NCBI RefSeq assembly: GCF_025141175.1
Contig: NZ_CP081155.1
Coordinates: 2,137,001-2,201,000 of the forward strand
Length of the DNA stretch: 64,000 nt
Origin: Jannaschia sp. M317
GTDB taxonomy: Bacteria; Pseudomonadota; Alphaproteobacteria; Rhodobacterales; Rhodobacteraceae
Direction of reading: 5' to 3'
The notes beneath the pieces were generated by a model. It did not search any database. It was not told where the DNA came from and saw nothing but the letters and a program-made list of their open reading frames with translations. The stretch's first letter is position 1, and each line of letters begins with the position of its first letter. The position numbers and the translations under genes are program-made. Below are positions 16,959 through 25,869 of this stretch, one piece after another.

Positions 16959-17907
16959 GCCAAGATTGCTGCAGATCGGCACGATCACCGACCGGATGCG
17001 TGACGCCTTGGTGCCGCATTTCGATATCGACCTTTTGTTCGAGCAGGAGGATCGCGGCGCATTCCTCATGGAACACGGGCCGGACATCCAGGCTGTCCTG
17101 ACCGATGGCCATTACGGCGTGCCCGAAGATGTGGCCGTGGCACTGAGCGACCTGAAGGTCGTCAGCAGCTATGGCGTCGGCTACGACAACATCGACACCA
17201 ATGCGATGGCGACGCGCGGGGTCAAGGTCTGCCATACGCCCGATGTTCTGAATGACGAGGTGGCCAATACCTTCGTGATGCTGTGGCTCGCCGTGTCCCG
17301 CAGCTTGCTGGCCGCCGACGCCCACGCCCGCTCTGGCGCGTGGGAGCAGGAGGGCGCGTTCCCGTTGACGCATTCGGTGCAGAACCGCCGTGTGGGCATC
17401 CTGGGCCTGGGCCGGATCGGCCAGACCATCGCCGACCGCTGCGCCGCCTTCGGGGCCGAGATCCACTACCACACCCGCAGCCCCAAGGACGTGCCCTATA
17501 CCTACCACGACAGCGCGGTGGCCTGCGCCTCTGCGGTCGAGGTGCTGGTCGCGATCACACCGGGCGGGGCCTCGACGAAGCATATGGTCAACGCAGAGGT
17601 TTTGAGCGCGCTCGGCCCTGAGGGTCTGTTCTTCAACGTCGCGCGCGGCTCCGTCGTGGACGAGGCCGCCTTGGTCGAGGCGCTGTCGAACGGGACCATC
17701 GCGGGGGCAGGCCTGGATGTCTTCGAGGAAGAGCCGAAGATCTCTGACGGGTTGAAGACCATGGACAACGTCGTGCTCACGCCGCACGTCGCATCGGCCA
17801 CCGTCGAGACGCGGCAGGCGATGGGCGACCTCGTGGTCGAGAACCTGACCCAATGGCTCTCGGACGGGACGGTCAGGACGCCCGTGCCGGAATGCCGCCA
17901 CCTCTGA
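16951..17907 (+). CDS. D-2-hydroxyacid dehydrogenase (glyoxylate/hydroxypyruvate reductase-like)
   Basis: 318 residues, complete D-isomer 2-hydroxyacid dehydrogenase. The NAD(P)-binding motif is GILGLGRIGQTIADR (~150-165). Catalytic Arg is in NVARGSVVDEAAL, Glu in GLDVFEEEPK and His in LTPHVASATVETR. In front of the cofactor domain stands SSYGVGYDNIDT. Members reduce glyoxylate, hydroxypyruvate or other 2-oxoacids. The gene starts 8 bp inside the FAH gene, so a role in disposing of the C2/C3 product of that hydrolase is the natural inference. The true substrate and direction are unknown. Confidence 0.87.
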   Translation: MPKPRLLQIGTITDRMRDALVPHFDIDLLFEQEDRGAFLMEHGPDIQAVLTDGHYGVPEDVAVALSDLKVVSSYGVGYDNIDTNAMATRGVKVCHTPDVLNDEVANTFVMLWLAVSRSLLAADAHARSGAWEQEGAFPLTHSVQNRRVGILGLGRIGQTIADRCAAFGAEIHYHTRSPKDVPYTYHDSAVACASAVEVLVAITPGGASTKHMVNAEVLSALGPEGLFFNVARGSVVDEAALVEALSNGTIAGAGLDVFEEEPKISDGLKTMDNVVLTPHVASATVETRQAMGDLVVENLTQWLSDGTVRTPVPECRHL

Positions 17908-17954
17908 CCTTCGCGCGCGCGTTCACCCGCCATTAAGGTTAACGCGCGCCCTGG

Positions 17955-18000
17955 TTTCTTCTCGGCAAAAATACCTCCGGGGTCCGGGGCAGAGCCCCGG
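17955..18000. repeat. Dispersed extragenic palindromic element, copy 2
   Basis: TTTCTTCTCGGCAAAAATAC is followed by CTCCGGGG and a GC hairpin CCGGGGC-aga-GCCCCGG (17984-18000); a further small stem GTCC-gac-GGAC follows directly after the block. It has the same layout as the minus-strand reading of 4440-4503. It sits between convergent genes and may double as a transcription end signal. Confidence 0.5.
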
Positions 18001-18045
18001 TCCGACGGACCGCCCGGCGATCCGCCGGCCAGATTGGACCAGACC

Positions 18046-19185
18046 TCACACCATGCGGCCCGGCATCGCGCCGATCCGCGTGGCCAGTTGATCGACCCCC
18101 TCCGCCACTTGCGGACGGATAGGCCCGTTGCGGGGCGCGTCGCGCAGCGTGGTAAACAGGTGGTCGGGCGGGTTGCGCCCGCGAGAGTTTCCGTCAAACC
18201 GGATTGCGCGCAGAACGGCCTCGGCCTCTGATGGCAGACGATCCGGGATTTCCTGCCCCGAGGCGATTGCCCAGTTCCCGGCCCAGAGGCGCCCGACCGA
18301 CCAGGGGTTATAGCCACCACCGCCCAGCACCAGAATACGCGAGGCCAGCGGCAGAAGGGCGCGCAGCACGTCCCAATGGGCATTGTTCGACAGGGACAGG
18401 CGGGACAGCGGGTCTTCGTCAACCGCATCGGCCCCGCATTGCAGCACCAGTGCATCGGGTGCGAATGCCTCTACCGCAGGGCGGATCAGCCGGTCCCGGG
18501 CCTGCGCGAATTCCGTATCGTTCAACCCGCGCGGCAGTGGCAGGTTGAAGGTCTGGCCGATGCCCGCGTCTGTCAGCAGCCCGGTAAAGGGCCAACGCCG
18601 TTCTTCATGGGTAGAGATCAGCAGGACGTCGGGATCGTCCCGGAACGCGTATTCCACCCCGTCCATGTGATGGGCGTCGATATCGACATATGCCACGCGT
18701 TGCGCGCCAGCCCGGCGCAGCGACAGGATGCCCAACACCGCGTCATTGAGATAGCAAAATCCCGAGGCCCGATCCGGCATCCCGTGATGCGTGCCCCCGC
18801 CCGGATTGTGGATCACGCCCCCATCCGCCAGCAATTCGCCGGCCAGCAAGGATGCACCCGCCCCGGTGGCCGGGCGGCGATAGACCTCTGGGTAGATCGG
18901 GTTGGAAACCGTGCCCAGCCCGTGACGGTCGCGTGTGGGGGCATCCACCTGGCCCTCTGTCTCGGCGCGGACGAGGGCCGCGACATAGGCGGGCGTGTGC
19001 CAAGCGGTCAGGGCCGCGGGCTTTGCGCGGGGGGACACGCGGAATCGGTCGGGCGGCAGCCAGCCCAGGACGCGGGCAAGGTCCATGACGGTCGACACGC
19101 GGGGCACGCGCAGGGGGTGCCATTTGCCGTAGCTCGACCCGCGATAGATCTCGGAGCCGAGGAACAACGGGCCTTGCAGCGTCAC
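18046..19185 (-). CDS. Histone deacetylase-family protein (acetoin-utilisation/AcuC-like deacetylase)
   Basis: 379 residues from a GTG at 19183-19185, chosen because the conserved N-terminal segment SEIYRGSSYGKWHPLRVPR precedes the first internal Met. The zinc hydrolase motifs are present: NPGGGTHHGM (active-site His pair), YVDIDAHHMDGVEYAF (metal Asp/His), LQCGADAVDEDPLS and LGGGGYNP. Bacterial members deacetylate small molecules such as acetylpolyamines, or acetyl-CoA synthetase. The start codon overlaps the stop of the upstream glutathione peroxidase gene as GTGA, so translation is coupled. Substrate unknown. Confidence 0.87.
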   Translation of the reverse strand: MTLQGPLFLGSEIYRGSSYGKWHPLRVPRVSTVMDLARVLGWLPPDRFRVSPRAKPAALTAWHTPAYVAALVRAETEGQVDAPTRDRHGLGTVSNPIYPEVYRRPATGAGASLLAGELLADGGVIHNPGGGTHHGMPDRASGFCYLNDAVLGILSLRRAGAQRVAYVDIDAHHMDGVEYAFRDDPDVLLISTHEERRWPFTGLLTDAGIGQTFNLPLPRGLNDTEFAQARDRLIRPAVEAFAPDALVLQCGADAVDEDPLSRLSLSNNAHWDVLRALLPLASRILVLGGGGYNPWSVGRLWAGNWAIASGQEIPDRLPSEAEAVLRAIRFDGNSRGRNPPDHLFTTLRDAPRNGPIRPQVAEGVDQLATRIGAMPGRMV

Positions 19186-19685
19186 TCCGGCAGGACCGCT
19201 TCGATGGCGCGGATCATGCGGCGGCCGAGCGGGGCAACATGACTGCCTTCGAACGTGACCAGGGTTCCCTCGGGGTCCAGAAGGGCCTTGGAAAAGTTCC
19301 ACCGAGGGACTGCGCCCTGTTCGGCCAGCCAACCATAGAAGGGGTGCGCGTCCGGTCCCGTCACCGGGGTGATTGTGGTCATCGGCAAGGTCAGCCCATA
19401 GGACACCTCGCAGAATTCGGCCACCGCGTCTTCGTCCTCCAACTCCTGCGCGAAGCTGTCGGAGGGGACGGCCAGCACGGTCAGACCCCGGTCGCCATAC
19501 CGATCCTGCAGGGTCTGCAGGCCCGCGTATTGATCGGTAAAGGCACAAAGAGAGGCCGTGTTCACCACCAGCACCGCGCGGCCACGCCAGGCGTCCAGAT
19601 CGTGCACGCCCCCCTCCAACGCTTCGAACTCAAAGGCGGCGGACGGGGTGGCAAGGGCGAGGGTCAGGGCGAGCGTGCGAAGCAT
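19182..19685 (-). CDS. Glutathione peroxidase-family protein, exported
   Basis: 167 residues with a short signal peptide (MLRTLALTLALATPSAA). The peroxidatic cysteine is in NTASLCAFTDQYAGLQ, where the usual Gly after Cys is Ala. The Trp-Asn of the catalytic tetrad is in PRWNFSK, but the Gln position (normally PSNQFGGQE) reads PSDSFAQELED, a departure from the canonical site. It probably reduces hydroperoxides in the periplasm, perhaps using thioredoxin-like partners. It overlaps the histone-deacetylase-fold gene by 4 bp. Confidence 0.82.
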   Translation of the reverse strand: MLRTLALTLALATPSAAFEFEALEGGVHDLDAWRGRAVLVVNTASLCAFTDQYAGLQTLQDRYGDRGLTVLAVPSDSFAQELEDEDAVAEFCEVSYGLTLPMTTITPVTGPDAHPFYGWLAEQGAVPRWNFSKALLDPEGTLVTFEGSHVAPLGRRMIRAIEAVLPE

Positions 19686-19778
19686 GGGGCAAGGGTAGCG
19701 GTGGGCGGATCGGCTTCAACCCCCGTTGCGAAGGCGCGGAAAGGGTTTAGATTGGGTGCGACCCTGAAGGACGCGCTG

Positions 19779-20180
19779 ATGATCCGCTACTCCCTCCGCT
19801 GCAAGGACGGCCATGGCTTTGAAAGCTGGTTCCAGTCCGCCGACGCCTTCGACACGTTGTCTGCGCGCGGTCTGGTGTCCTGCGCGACCTGCGGCTCTAC
19901 CGAGGTCGAAAAGGCGTTGATGGCCCCCAAGGTCCAGGCCAAACCGCTATCGGCACCCGTCACCGAGGTCGAAAGGAAAATCGCCGCCCTGCGCGCCAAG
20001 GTCGAGGCCGAGGCGACCTATGTCGGCAATCGGTTCGCCGAAGAGGCACGCGCCATCCATGAGACGGGCGGCGACAAGCCAATCTGGGGCGAAGCCAATG
20101 CGACCGAGGCAAAGGCCCTGATCGAAGACGGCATTCCCGTTGCGCCCTTGCCGTTCCTGCCCAAGCAAAAGGCAAACTGA
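19779..20180 (+). CDS. DUF1178 family protein
   Basis: 133 residues starting at MIRYSLRCKDGHGFESWFQSA, the typical DUF1178 opening. A small zinc-ribbon-like pair CATCG appears near residue 36. The rest is a helical, charged linker and a C-terminal GIPVAPLPF motif conserved in the family. The function is unknown. The start at 19779 has AAGGAC upstream, and the stop overlaps the next start as TGATG, so it is co-translated with the SDR gene. Confidence 0.85.
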   Translation: MIRYSLRCKDGHGFESWFQSADAFDTLSARGLVSCATCGSTEVEKALMAPKVQAKPLSAPVTEVERKIAALRAKVEAEATYVGNRFAEEARAIHETGGDKPIWGEANATEAKALIEDGIPVAPLPFLPKQKAN

Positions 20181-20806
20181 TGCGCGCCCTGATCACGGGT
20201 GCCGGGCGCGGGATCGGTGCCGCCCTTATGGCCGAAGGCCGGGGGCGGGGGCATGAGGTTCTTGGCACCGTGCGATCAGGCGACGGGATTCAGCTGGAGG
20301 TGACCGACCCCGCCGCGCAGGCGCGCGCGGCAGGCGCGGTTGGGGCCATCGACCTGCTGGTGTGCAATGCGGGCGTTCTGCTGGACCGGGACGCGGGGGT
20401 GCGCGACCTGTCTGTGGAGGATTTGCGCCAGACGCTGGACGTCAACGTCACGGGTGTTTTCCTGACGGTGCAGGCACAGCTTGCCAACCTGTCGCGAGGG
20501 GGGCGGATCGCGATCATTTCATCGCAGATGGGGTCGTCGACCCAGGCCACGGGCCGCACCATGGCCTACCGCGTGTCCAAGGCGGCGGCCCTCAACCTTG
20601 GGCTCAACCTGGCCAGCGCGCTCAGGTCCGAAGGGATCGCCGTGGGGATCTACCATCCGGGATGGGTGCGCACCGATATGGGGGGCAGCGCCGCCGCAGT
20701 CGGTGCCGAGGATGCGGCGCGTGGCCTGTGGGACCGGTTCGAAAGGCTTGATCAAAGCACCAGCGGCTGTTTCGAGACGTTTGATGGCCAGACCCATCCG
20801 ATTTGA
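20180..20806 (+). CDS. SDR-family oxidoreductase
   Basis: 208 residues, a short classical SDR: cofactor motif GAGRGIGAAL, VCNAGVL, catalytic Ser in ISSQMGSS and Tyr/Lys in YRVSKAA, then HPGWVRTDMGG, which is typical of the C-factor/CsgA-like subgroup. It overlaps the DUF1178 gene by 1 bp and its end overlaps modA by 23 bp, so it shares a transcript with the molybdate genes. Its substrate cannot be inferred. Confidence 0.82.
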   Translation: MRALITGAGRGIGAALMAEGRGRGHEVLGTVRSGDGIQLEVTDPAAQARAAGAVGAIDLLVCNAGVLLDRDAGVRDLSVEDLRQTLDVNVTGVFLTVQAQLANLSRGGRIAIISSQMGSSTQATGRTMAYRVSKAAALNLGLNLASALRSEGIAVGIYHPGWVRTDMGGSAAAVGAEDAARGLWDRFERLDQSTSGCFETFDGQTHPI

Positions 20807-21545
20807 CCTGACGCGACGGGCCGTTCTGGGCGCGGGGGCGGCGCTGTTTGCGGGGCCGGGCAGGGCGCAGGTCGCCCCGTTGTCCGTCTTTGCCGCCGCC
20901 AGCCTCAAGCCAGCCCTGGACGAGATCGCGACGGATTGGGACGGGCCGGTGGCCCTGTCCTACGGCGGTTCGGGCACGGTCGCGCGGCAGGTGGCATCGG
21001 GGGCACCGGCGGATCTGGTCGTGCTGGCGGCCACGGACTGGATGGATTGGTTGGGGGGACAAGGCGCGCTTGCCGGGTCGGTTCAGGCCGTCGCGGGCAA
21101 TCGGTTGGTTCTGGCGGGCCCTCCGGGGGCTGCGGCGCTGACGCTGACTGGTGCGGGTATCGCCGCGCGCCTGGGGCCCGCGGGCCGGTTCGCCATGGGG
21201 GATCCGATATCGGTCCCTGCGGGGCGATATGGTCAGCAGGCCTTGGAAACCCTCGGCCTCTGGTCCGATTTGCGTCGCCGGGCCATCCTGGCCGAAAACG
21301 TGCGCGCGGCGCTGGCCTATGTGGCGCGTGGCGACGTGGATCTGGGGCTTGTATACCGGTCCGACGTTCGAGGCACGGGCGCGGTCGAGGTCGCGGCGGT
21401 CCCGACCAATACGCATCAGCCCATCATCTATCCTGCCGCCATCGTCCGGGGTGCCTCACCACAGGCCGGGGCCTTTCTGGCGCATCTGCGCGCCGCCACT
21501 CCGGTGTTTGTGCGTCACGGCTTTGACCCGGTCCCTGCCGCATGA
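20784..21545 (+). CDS. modA: Molybdate ABC transporter substrate-binding protein ModA
   Basis: 253 residues with an N-terminal RRAVLGAGAALFAGPGRAQ export signal of Tat-like type. The mature start LSVFAAASLKPALDEIA and YGGSGTVARQVASGAPADLVV are the classic ModA oxyanion-binding strands. Later segments include RLVLAGP, AMGDPISVPAGRYGQQAL and GLVYRSD. The protein captures molybdate or tungstate in the periplasm for ModBC. The ATG lies inside the 3' end of the SDR gene. No ModE gene or obvious MoCo riboswitch is seen upstream. Confidence 0.92.
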   Translation: MARPIRFDLTRRAVLGAGAALFAGPGRAQVAPLSVFAAASLKPALDEIATDWDGPVALSYGGSGTVARQVASGAPADLVVLAATDWMDWLGGQGALAGSVQAVAGNRLVLAGPPGAAALTLTGAGIAARLGPAGRFAMGDPISVPAGRYGQQALETLGLWSDLRRRAILAENVRAALAYVARGDVDLGLVYRSDVRGTGAVEVAAVPTNTHQPIIYPAAIVRGASPQAGAFLAHLRAATPVFVRHGFDPVPAA

Positions 21546-22234
21546 TCGACCTGCCCCCCGAAGCCTGGGACGCTTTGCGCCTGTCGCTGCGCGTGTCGAC
21601 CGTGGCCACCTTGCTTAGCCTGCCTTTGGCGCTGTGGGTGGCCCATGTGCTGGCGCGAGGGCGGTTCCGGGGCAGGGGATTGCTGGATGCGGTCGTCCAT
21701 CTGCCTTTGGTCCTGCCGCCCGTGGTGACGGGCTATGCGCTGCTGTTGCTGTTTTCGCGCACGGGGCCGGTCGGGGCGCTGTTGGAGCCGCTGGGCCTGG
21801 GCCTCGCCTTTCGCTGGACCGGAGCGGCGCTGGCGGCGGCGGTCATGGGATTTCCGCTGATGGTGCGCGCGATCCGTCTGGCCATAGAGGCGGTCGACCC
21901 GAAGTTGGAGGAGGCCGCCGCAACGCTGGGTGCGTCCCCCGCGCGGGTCTGGGTGACGGTGACGCTGCCATTGATCGCGCCGGGCATCCTGGCGGGTATG
22001 ACGCTGGGCTTTGCCAAGGCGTTTGGCGAATTTGGTGCGACGATCACCTTCGTGGCCTCGATCCCTGGCGAGACGCGCACCTTGCCGTCGGCCATCTATG
22101 CCTTCCTTCAGGTTCCGGGTGCCGACGCGCCCTTGCGCGGGCTGGTCCTGATCGCCGTGGCCGTTGCAATAGGCGCGGTGCTGGTGTCGAACTGGCTGGC
22201 TCCGCGGGTCGCCGCGCGCGTGGCGGGGCGCTGA
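21542..22234 (+). CDS. modB: Molybdate ABC transporter permease ModB
   Basis: 230 residues, five to six membrane helices. LVLPPVVTGYALLLLF is a ModB hallmark near residue 60. The EAA-loop for contact with the ATPase is EEAAATLGASPARVWVTVTLPLIAPGILAG, followed by AFGEFGATITFVASIPGETRTLP. It overlaps modA as ATGA and modC as TGATG, so the three are translationally coupled. Confidence 0.93.
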   Translation: MIDLPPEAWDALRLSLRVSTVATLLSLPLALWVAHVLARGRFRGRGLLDAVVHLPLVLPPVVTGYALLLLFSRTGPVGALLEPLGLGLAFRWTGAALAAAVMGFPLMVRAIRLAIEAVDPKLEEAAATLGASPARVWVTVTLPLIAPGILAGMTLGFAKAFGEFGATITFVASIPGETRTLPSAIYAFLQVPGADAPLRGLVLIAVAVAIGAVLVSNWLAPRVAARVAGR

Positions 22235-23286
22235 TGCTGGAATTGTCGATCACACGGCGCGCGGGCGATTTCACGTTGGACGTTGCATTGCAGGCGGGCC
22301 CCGGCGTGACCGCGTTGTTCGGGCCGTCGGGTGCGGGCAAGACCACTTTGGCGCGCTGTGTCGCGGGATTGGTGGTGCCGGACACCGGACGGATCGCCCT
22401 GGGCGGAGAGGTTCTGTTCGACACCGGTACGTCAGTCCCGGTGCATCGGCGCGGCATCGGCTACGTCTTTCAGGAACCGCGACTGTTCCCGCATTTGGAT
22501 GTACGGGGAAACTTGGTGTACGGCGCGGCGCGGGGGACCGACCCCGGCGCGGTGGCCGAGATGCTGGATATCACGGCCCTGTTGCCCCGCCGACCTGCGG
22601 GCTTGTCCGGAGGAGAGGCCGCGCGTGTCGCCATCGGCCGCGCCCTGTTGCGGCACCCGCGCCTGTTGATCCTGGACGAACCCTTGGCCGCGCTGGACGC
22701 TCGGTTGCGGGGGGCGATCCTGCCCTATCTGGAACGGGTACGGGACGGCGGGGTGCCGATCCTTTACATCTCGCACGCAATCGAAGAAGTCGCGCGCCTG
22801 GCCACGACACTTGTCCTGATGCGGGATGGGCGTGTGACGCGGGCGGGGGCCGTGGGCGATCTGCTGGCGGATCCTGAGGTGGCGGCCATGCTGGGCCCGT
22901 CCCAGGCCGGGGCCATGGTCGAAGGGCGTGTGGCCGGGCAGGCGGATGGGCTGGCGGCGGTGGAAACCCCGCTGGGTGTCTTGCGGGTGGCGGGGGTGCA
23001 AGCGGTCGCAGGCACCTCGGTTCGTATCCGCATCCGTGCCGAAGACGTCTTGATCGCGACCGCCGCGCCCACGGGGCTGTCGGCGCGCAACGTCCTGCCG
23101 GTCACGATCGCATCGGTTCACAGGGGCGGCGGGCCGGGCGCAATGTTGCGGCTGGAGGCAGGGGGCGGCGCACTGCTTTCGCGGGTCACGCTGCAGGCGG
23201 TGGCGGAATTGGGCCTGGTGCCCGGTCGCCAAGTCTGGGCCGTTCTCAAGACCAGCGGCGTGGCGCGGATGGACGTCGGCGGCTGA
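22234..23286 (+). CDS. modC: Molybdate ABC transporter ATP-binding protein ModC
   Basis: 350 residues. The ATPase domain has Walker A GPSGAGKTT (~31-39), Q-loop YVFQEPRLFPH, signature LSGGEAARVAIGRAL, Walker B LLILDEPLAALD and the H-loop SHAIEE. The C-terminal TOBE/molbindin domain (~280-345) is present (LSARNVLPVTIASVHRG), so oxyanion-dependent feedback is possible within ModC itself. The signature LSGGE followed by A instead of R is a small variation. It energises molybdate import through ModB. Confidence 0.93.
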   Translation: MLELSITRRAGDFTLDVALQAGPGVTALFGPSGAGKTTLARCVAGLVVPDTGRIALGGEVLFDTGTSVPVHRRGIGYVFQEPRLFPHLDVRGNLVYGAARGTDPGAVAEMLDITALLPRRPAGLSGGEAARVAIGRALLRHPRLLILDEPLAALDARLRGAILPYLERVRDGGVPILYISHAIEEVARLATTLVLMRDGRVTRAGAVGDLLADPEVAAMLGPSQAGAMVEGRVAGQADGLAAVETPLGVLRVAGVQAVAGTSVRIRIRAEDVLIATAAPTGLSARNVLPVTIASVHRGGGPGAMLRLEAGGGALLSRVTLQAVAELGLVPGRQVWAVLKTSGVARMDVGG

Positions 23287-23349
23287 GACAGTCTGATCCG
23301 GTTCGCACGCCTTGTGGTCCCGCGGGCGGGAACGACCTTAGCCATTCTC

Positions 23350-23363
23350 CACCTCCGGAGGTG
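23350..23363. terminator. Short perfect palindrome between convergent genes
   Basis: CACCTCCGGAGGTG, a 14-bp perfect palindrome, lies midway in the 102-bp gap between modC and the convergent DUF2244 gene. It could contribute to bidirectional transcription termination, although no T-run follows on either side. Confidence 0.3.
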
Positions 23364-23388
23364 CCTGAGGACCCGAGACACGAAAGGA

Positions 23389-23910
23389 TCAGGCCCTGAT
23401 CCGCCGCAGGGCGTGGCGCAGACGCTGTTCCAGGGCGCGGCGTTCGTCGGGCGTCAGGAAGGCCCCGATTTCGACCTCGCGCGGGCCGCCCGACAGGGTC
23501 AGGTAATCTTCGATGACGCCAACCTTGTCGTGCCGTTCTACCCGGACCCAATAGGGGTTGGCCGCCCAATCGCGTTCCGATCCGTCGGGATCGCGGCGGG
23601 TCAGGGTCGCCGTGTCGGACGTCATCTCGAACCGCTCAAGGATGTCGCGGTCGCGCCAGCTGCGTTTGAGACCAAACCACAGAAGCGCGAGCGCCCCCAT
23701 CACGAAAGGCAGAACCCCCCAAAGCGCGGCGGTCCCGACAAGACCGACAAGCGGGATCATCAGCATGCCGAAGGTCGCGCCAATCATTATGACGAACCCG
23801 CCGGGCGACAACGACTGATGGGGCCGCAGCTCCAGGGCGAGGCGCACATGTGCAGAGGCCCCGGACTTTGCCGGGGCCTCTGTCGTGTCGGTGATGACCG
23901 TAATCGGCAT
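23389..23910 (-). CDS. DUF2244 family membrane protein
   Basis: 173 residues from the ATG at 23908-23910, overlapping the ctaD stop by one base. Two adjacent hydrophobic helices (~40-85) are followed by a cytoplasmic beta-rich domain with NPYWVRVERHD and VEIGAFLTPDERRALEQRL, both characteristic of DUF2244. The family is common in Alphaproteobacteria next to cytochrome c oxidase genes, as here, which suggests an accessory role in oxidase assembly or function. No enzymatic motif is seen. Confidence 0.82.
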   Translation of the reverse strand: MPITVITDTTEAPAKSGASAHVRLALELRPHQSLSPGGFVIMIGATFGMLMIPLVGLVGTAALWGVLPFVMGALALLWFGLKRSWRDRDILERFEMTSDTATLTRRDPDGSERDWAANPYWVRVERHDKVGVIEDYLTLSGGPREVEIGAFLTPDERRALEQRLRHALRRIRA

Positions 23911-25583
23911 CAGTGTCCCGGCTGCTTGTCCCACATGTCGCGGGTCGGCAGCTGCTCGAAGGTGTGCTCCGGCGGAGGGTTGGGCAGCGTCCACTCCAAC
24001 GTGTCGGCATGCTCGCCCCAGTAGGCCTCTTCCTTGATCTTCTTGCCGGCAAAGATCGTGTAGAACACAACGCCGATGAAGAAGAGGAACGATGCAAAGG
24101 ACAGGAACGCGCCCCAGCTCGATACCTCGTTCCAGAGCGAGAACGCCTCCGGGTAGTCGATGTAGCGGCGCGGCATGCCCTGGCGACCCAGGAAGTGCTG
24201 CGGGAAGAACGTCAGGTTCGCGCCGATGAAGAACGCCCAGAAGTGCAGCTTGCCTGCCCATTCCGGATACTGACGACCCGACATCTTGCCGATCCAGTAG
24301 TAGATGCCCGCAAAGATCCCGAACACGGCCCCCAGCGACATCACGTAATGGAAGTGCGCCACCACATAGTAGGTGTCGTGATAGGCGCGGTCGATGCCTG
24401 CCTGCGACAGAACGATGCCGGTCACGCCACCCACGGTGAACAGGAAGATGAACCCGATCGCAAACAGCATCGGCGTCTTGAAGGTGATCGATCCGCCCCA
24501 CATCGTCGCGATCCAGGAGAAGATCTTCACCCCTGTCGGCACGGCGATGATCATCGTCGCAACCATGAAGTAGGCCTGCTGCGTCAGCGACATGCCCACG
24601 GTGTACATGTGGTGCGCCCAGACGACGAAGCCCAGACCCCCGATTGCAACCATTGCATAGACCATCGGCAGGTAACCGAAGATCGGCTTCTTGGAGAAGG
24701 TCGAGACGATGTGCGACACGATGCCGAAGGCGGGCAGAACCACGATGTAGACCTCGGGGTGACCGAAGAACCACAGGATGTGCTGGTAGAGGACGGGGTC
24801 GCCGCCACCGGCGGGGTCAAAGAAGGTCGTCCCGAAGTTCCGGTCCGTCAGCAGCATGGTGATCGCACCGGCCAGGACCGGCAGCGCCAGAAGGATCAGC
24901 CAGGCGGTCACGAAGATCGACCAGGCAAACAGCGGCACCTTGTGCAGGGTCATGCCCGGCGCGCGCATATTGAGGAATGTGGTGATGATGTTGATCGCGC
25001 CCAGGATGGACGAGGCACCAGACACGTGAACCGCGAAGATGGCGATGTCCGTGGACATGCCCGCCTCGGAGGTCGAGAGCGGCGGATAAAGAACCCAGCC
25101 GATGCCCGACCCGTTCTGACCGTTGCCGCCCGGCACCAGGACCGACAGCACGGCCAGCGAGGTGCCCGCAACGAACAACCAGAACGACAGGTTGTTGAGG
25201 CGCGGGAAGGCCATGTCCGGCGCACCGATGTGCAAGGGCATGAAATAGTTGCCAAATCCACCAAAGAGCGCGGGGATCACAACGAAGAACATCATCAGGA
25301 TGCCGTGGCCCGTGATCAGCACGTTCCAGAGGTGCCCGTTCGGCGTACATTCACCGGCTGCGGCGGGCAGCAGGCGCGCGCCTTCCAGGCACATGTACTG
25401 CACGCCCGGATCCATAAGCTCCATCCGCATGTAGACGGTGAAGGCGACCGAGATGAACCCGGCAAGGCCCGAGACGAACAGGTAAAGAATCCCGATGTCT
25501 TTGTGGTTGGTGGACATGAACCACCGCGTAAAGAAGCCGGGCTTCTCGTGGTGATCGTGTCCCGGAATGGCGGCGTCGGCCAT
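23910..25583 (-). CDS. ctaD: Cytochrome c oxidase subunit I (aa3-type)
   Basis: 557 residues, the normal length. All key haem-copper residues are visible. The low-spin haem ligand is in [10 protein letters not shown]. The CuB His and cross-linked Tyr are in [10 protein letters not shown], the paired CuB His in [10 protein letters not shown], and the haem a/a3 ligands in [11 protein letters not shown]. The D-channel Asp in [12 protein letters not shown] and the K-channel Lys in ITFKTPM identify an A-type, proton-pumping oxidase. Twelve membrane helices. The ATG at 25581-25583 has GGGAG upstream. Subunits II and III are not adjacent in this window, but DUF2244 follows immediately. Confidence 0.95.
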   Translation of the reverse strand: MADAAIPGHDHHEKPGFFTRWFMSTNHKDIGILYLFVSGLAGFISVAFTVYMRMELMDPGVQYMCLEGARLLPAAAGECTPNGHLWNVLITGHGILMMFFVVIPALFGGFGNYFMPLHIGAPDMAFPRLNNLSFWLFVAGTSLAVLSVLVPGGNGQNGSGIGWVLYPPLSTSEAGMSTDIAIFAVHVSGASSILGAINIITTFLNMRAPGMTLHKVPLFAWSIFVTAWLILLALPVLAGAITMLLTDRNFGTTFFDPAGGGDPVLYQHILWFFGHPEVYIVVLPAFGIVSHIVSTFSKKPIFGYLPMVYAMVAIGGLGFVVWAHHMYTVGMSLTQQAYFMVATMIIAVPTGVKIFSWIATMWGGSITFKTPMLFAIGFIFLFTVGGVTGIVLSQAGIDRAYHDTYYVVAHFHYVMSLGAVFGIFAGIYYWIGKMSGRQYPEWAGKLHFWAFFIGANLTFFPQHFLGRQGMPRRYIDYPEAFSLWNEVSSWGAFLSFASFLFFIGVVFYTIFAGKKIKEEAYWGEHADTLEWTLPNPPPEHTFEQLPTRDMWDKQPGH

Positions 25584-25869
25584 GCGGTCGCTCCCGTAGT
25601 TAGGCGTCCTGTGCGACCCGGAGGAGGGAATCCTTACGGGCAGAACGGTTGTCTGTCTCGGGCCTTCTACCCATCGCGCCCGGGCGGAGCAACGGCAAGC
25701 ACCCGGACACGGGCGGGAAAAAACGACGCAGGGCAGGGGGCAGCGGATCCCCTGCCGCTGATTTGCGGGGCAAGGACGGGAATTGAAGGGACCGCGCTCT
25801 TGTGGATTTTTCTTGGTTACAGGCCGATTCCCTTCGTTGGCCGACCCCGTTTCATTTGGGGGTGGAAAA

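Noticed and set aside
20100..20790. Molybdenum-cofactor riboswitch or ModE site upstream of modA
   Set aside because: modA starts inside the SDR gene and that gene overlaps DUF1178, leaving no leader; no ModE-like palindrome was seen.
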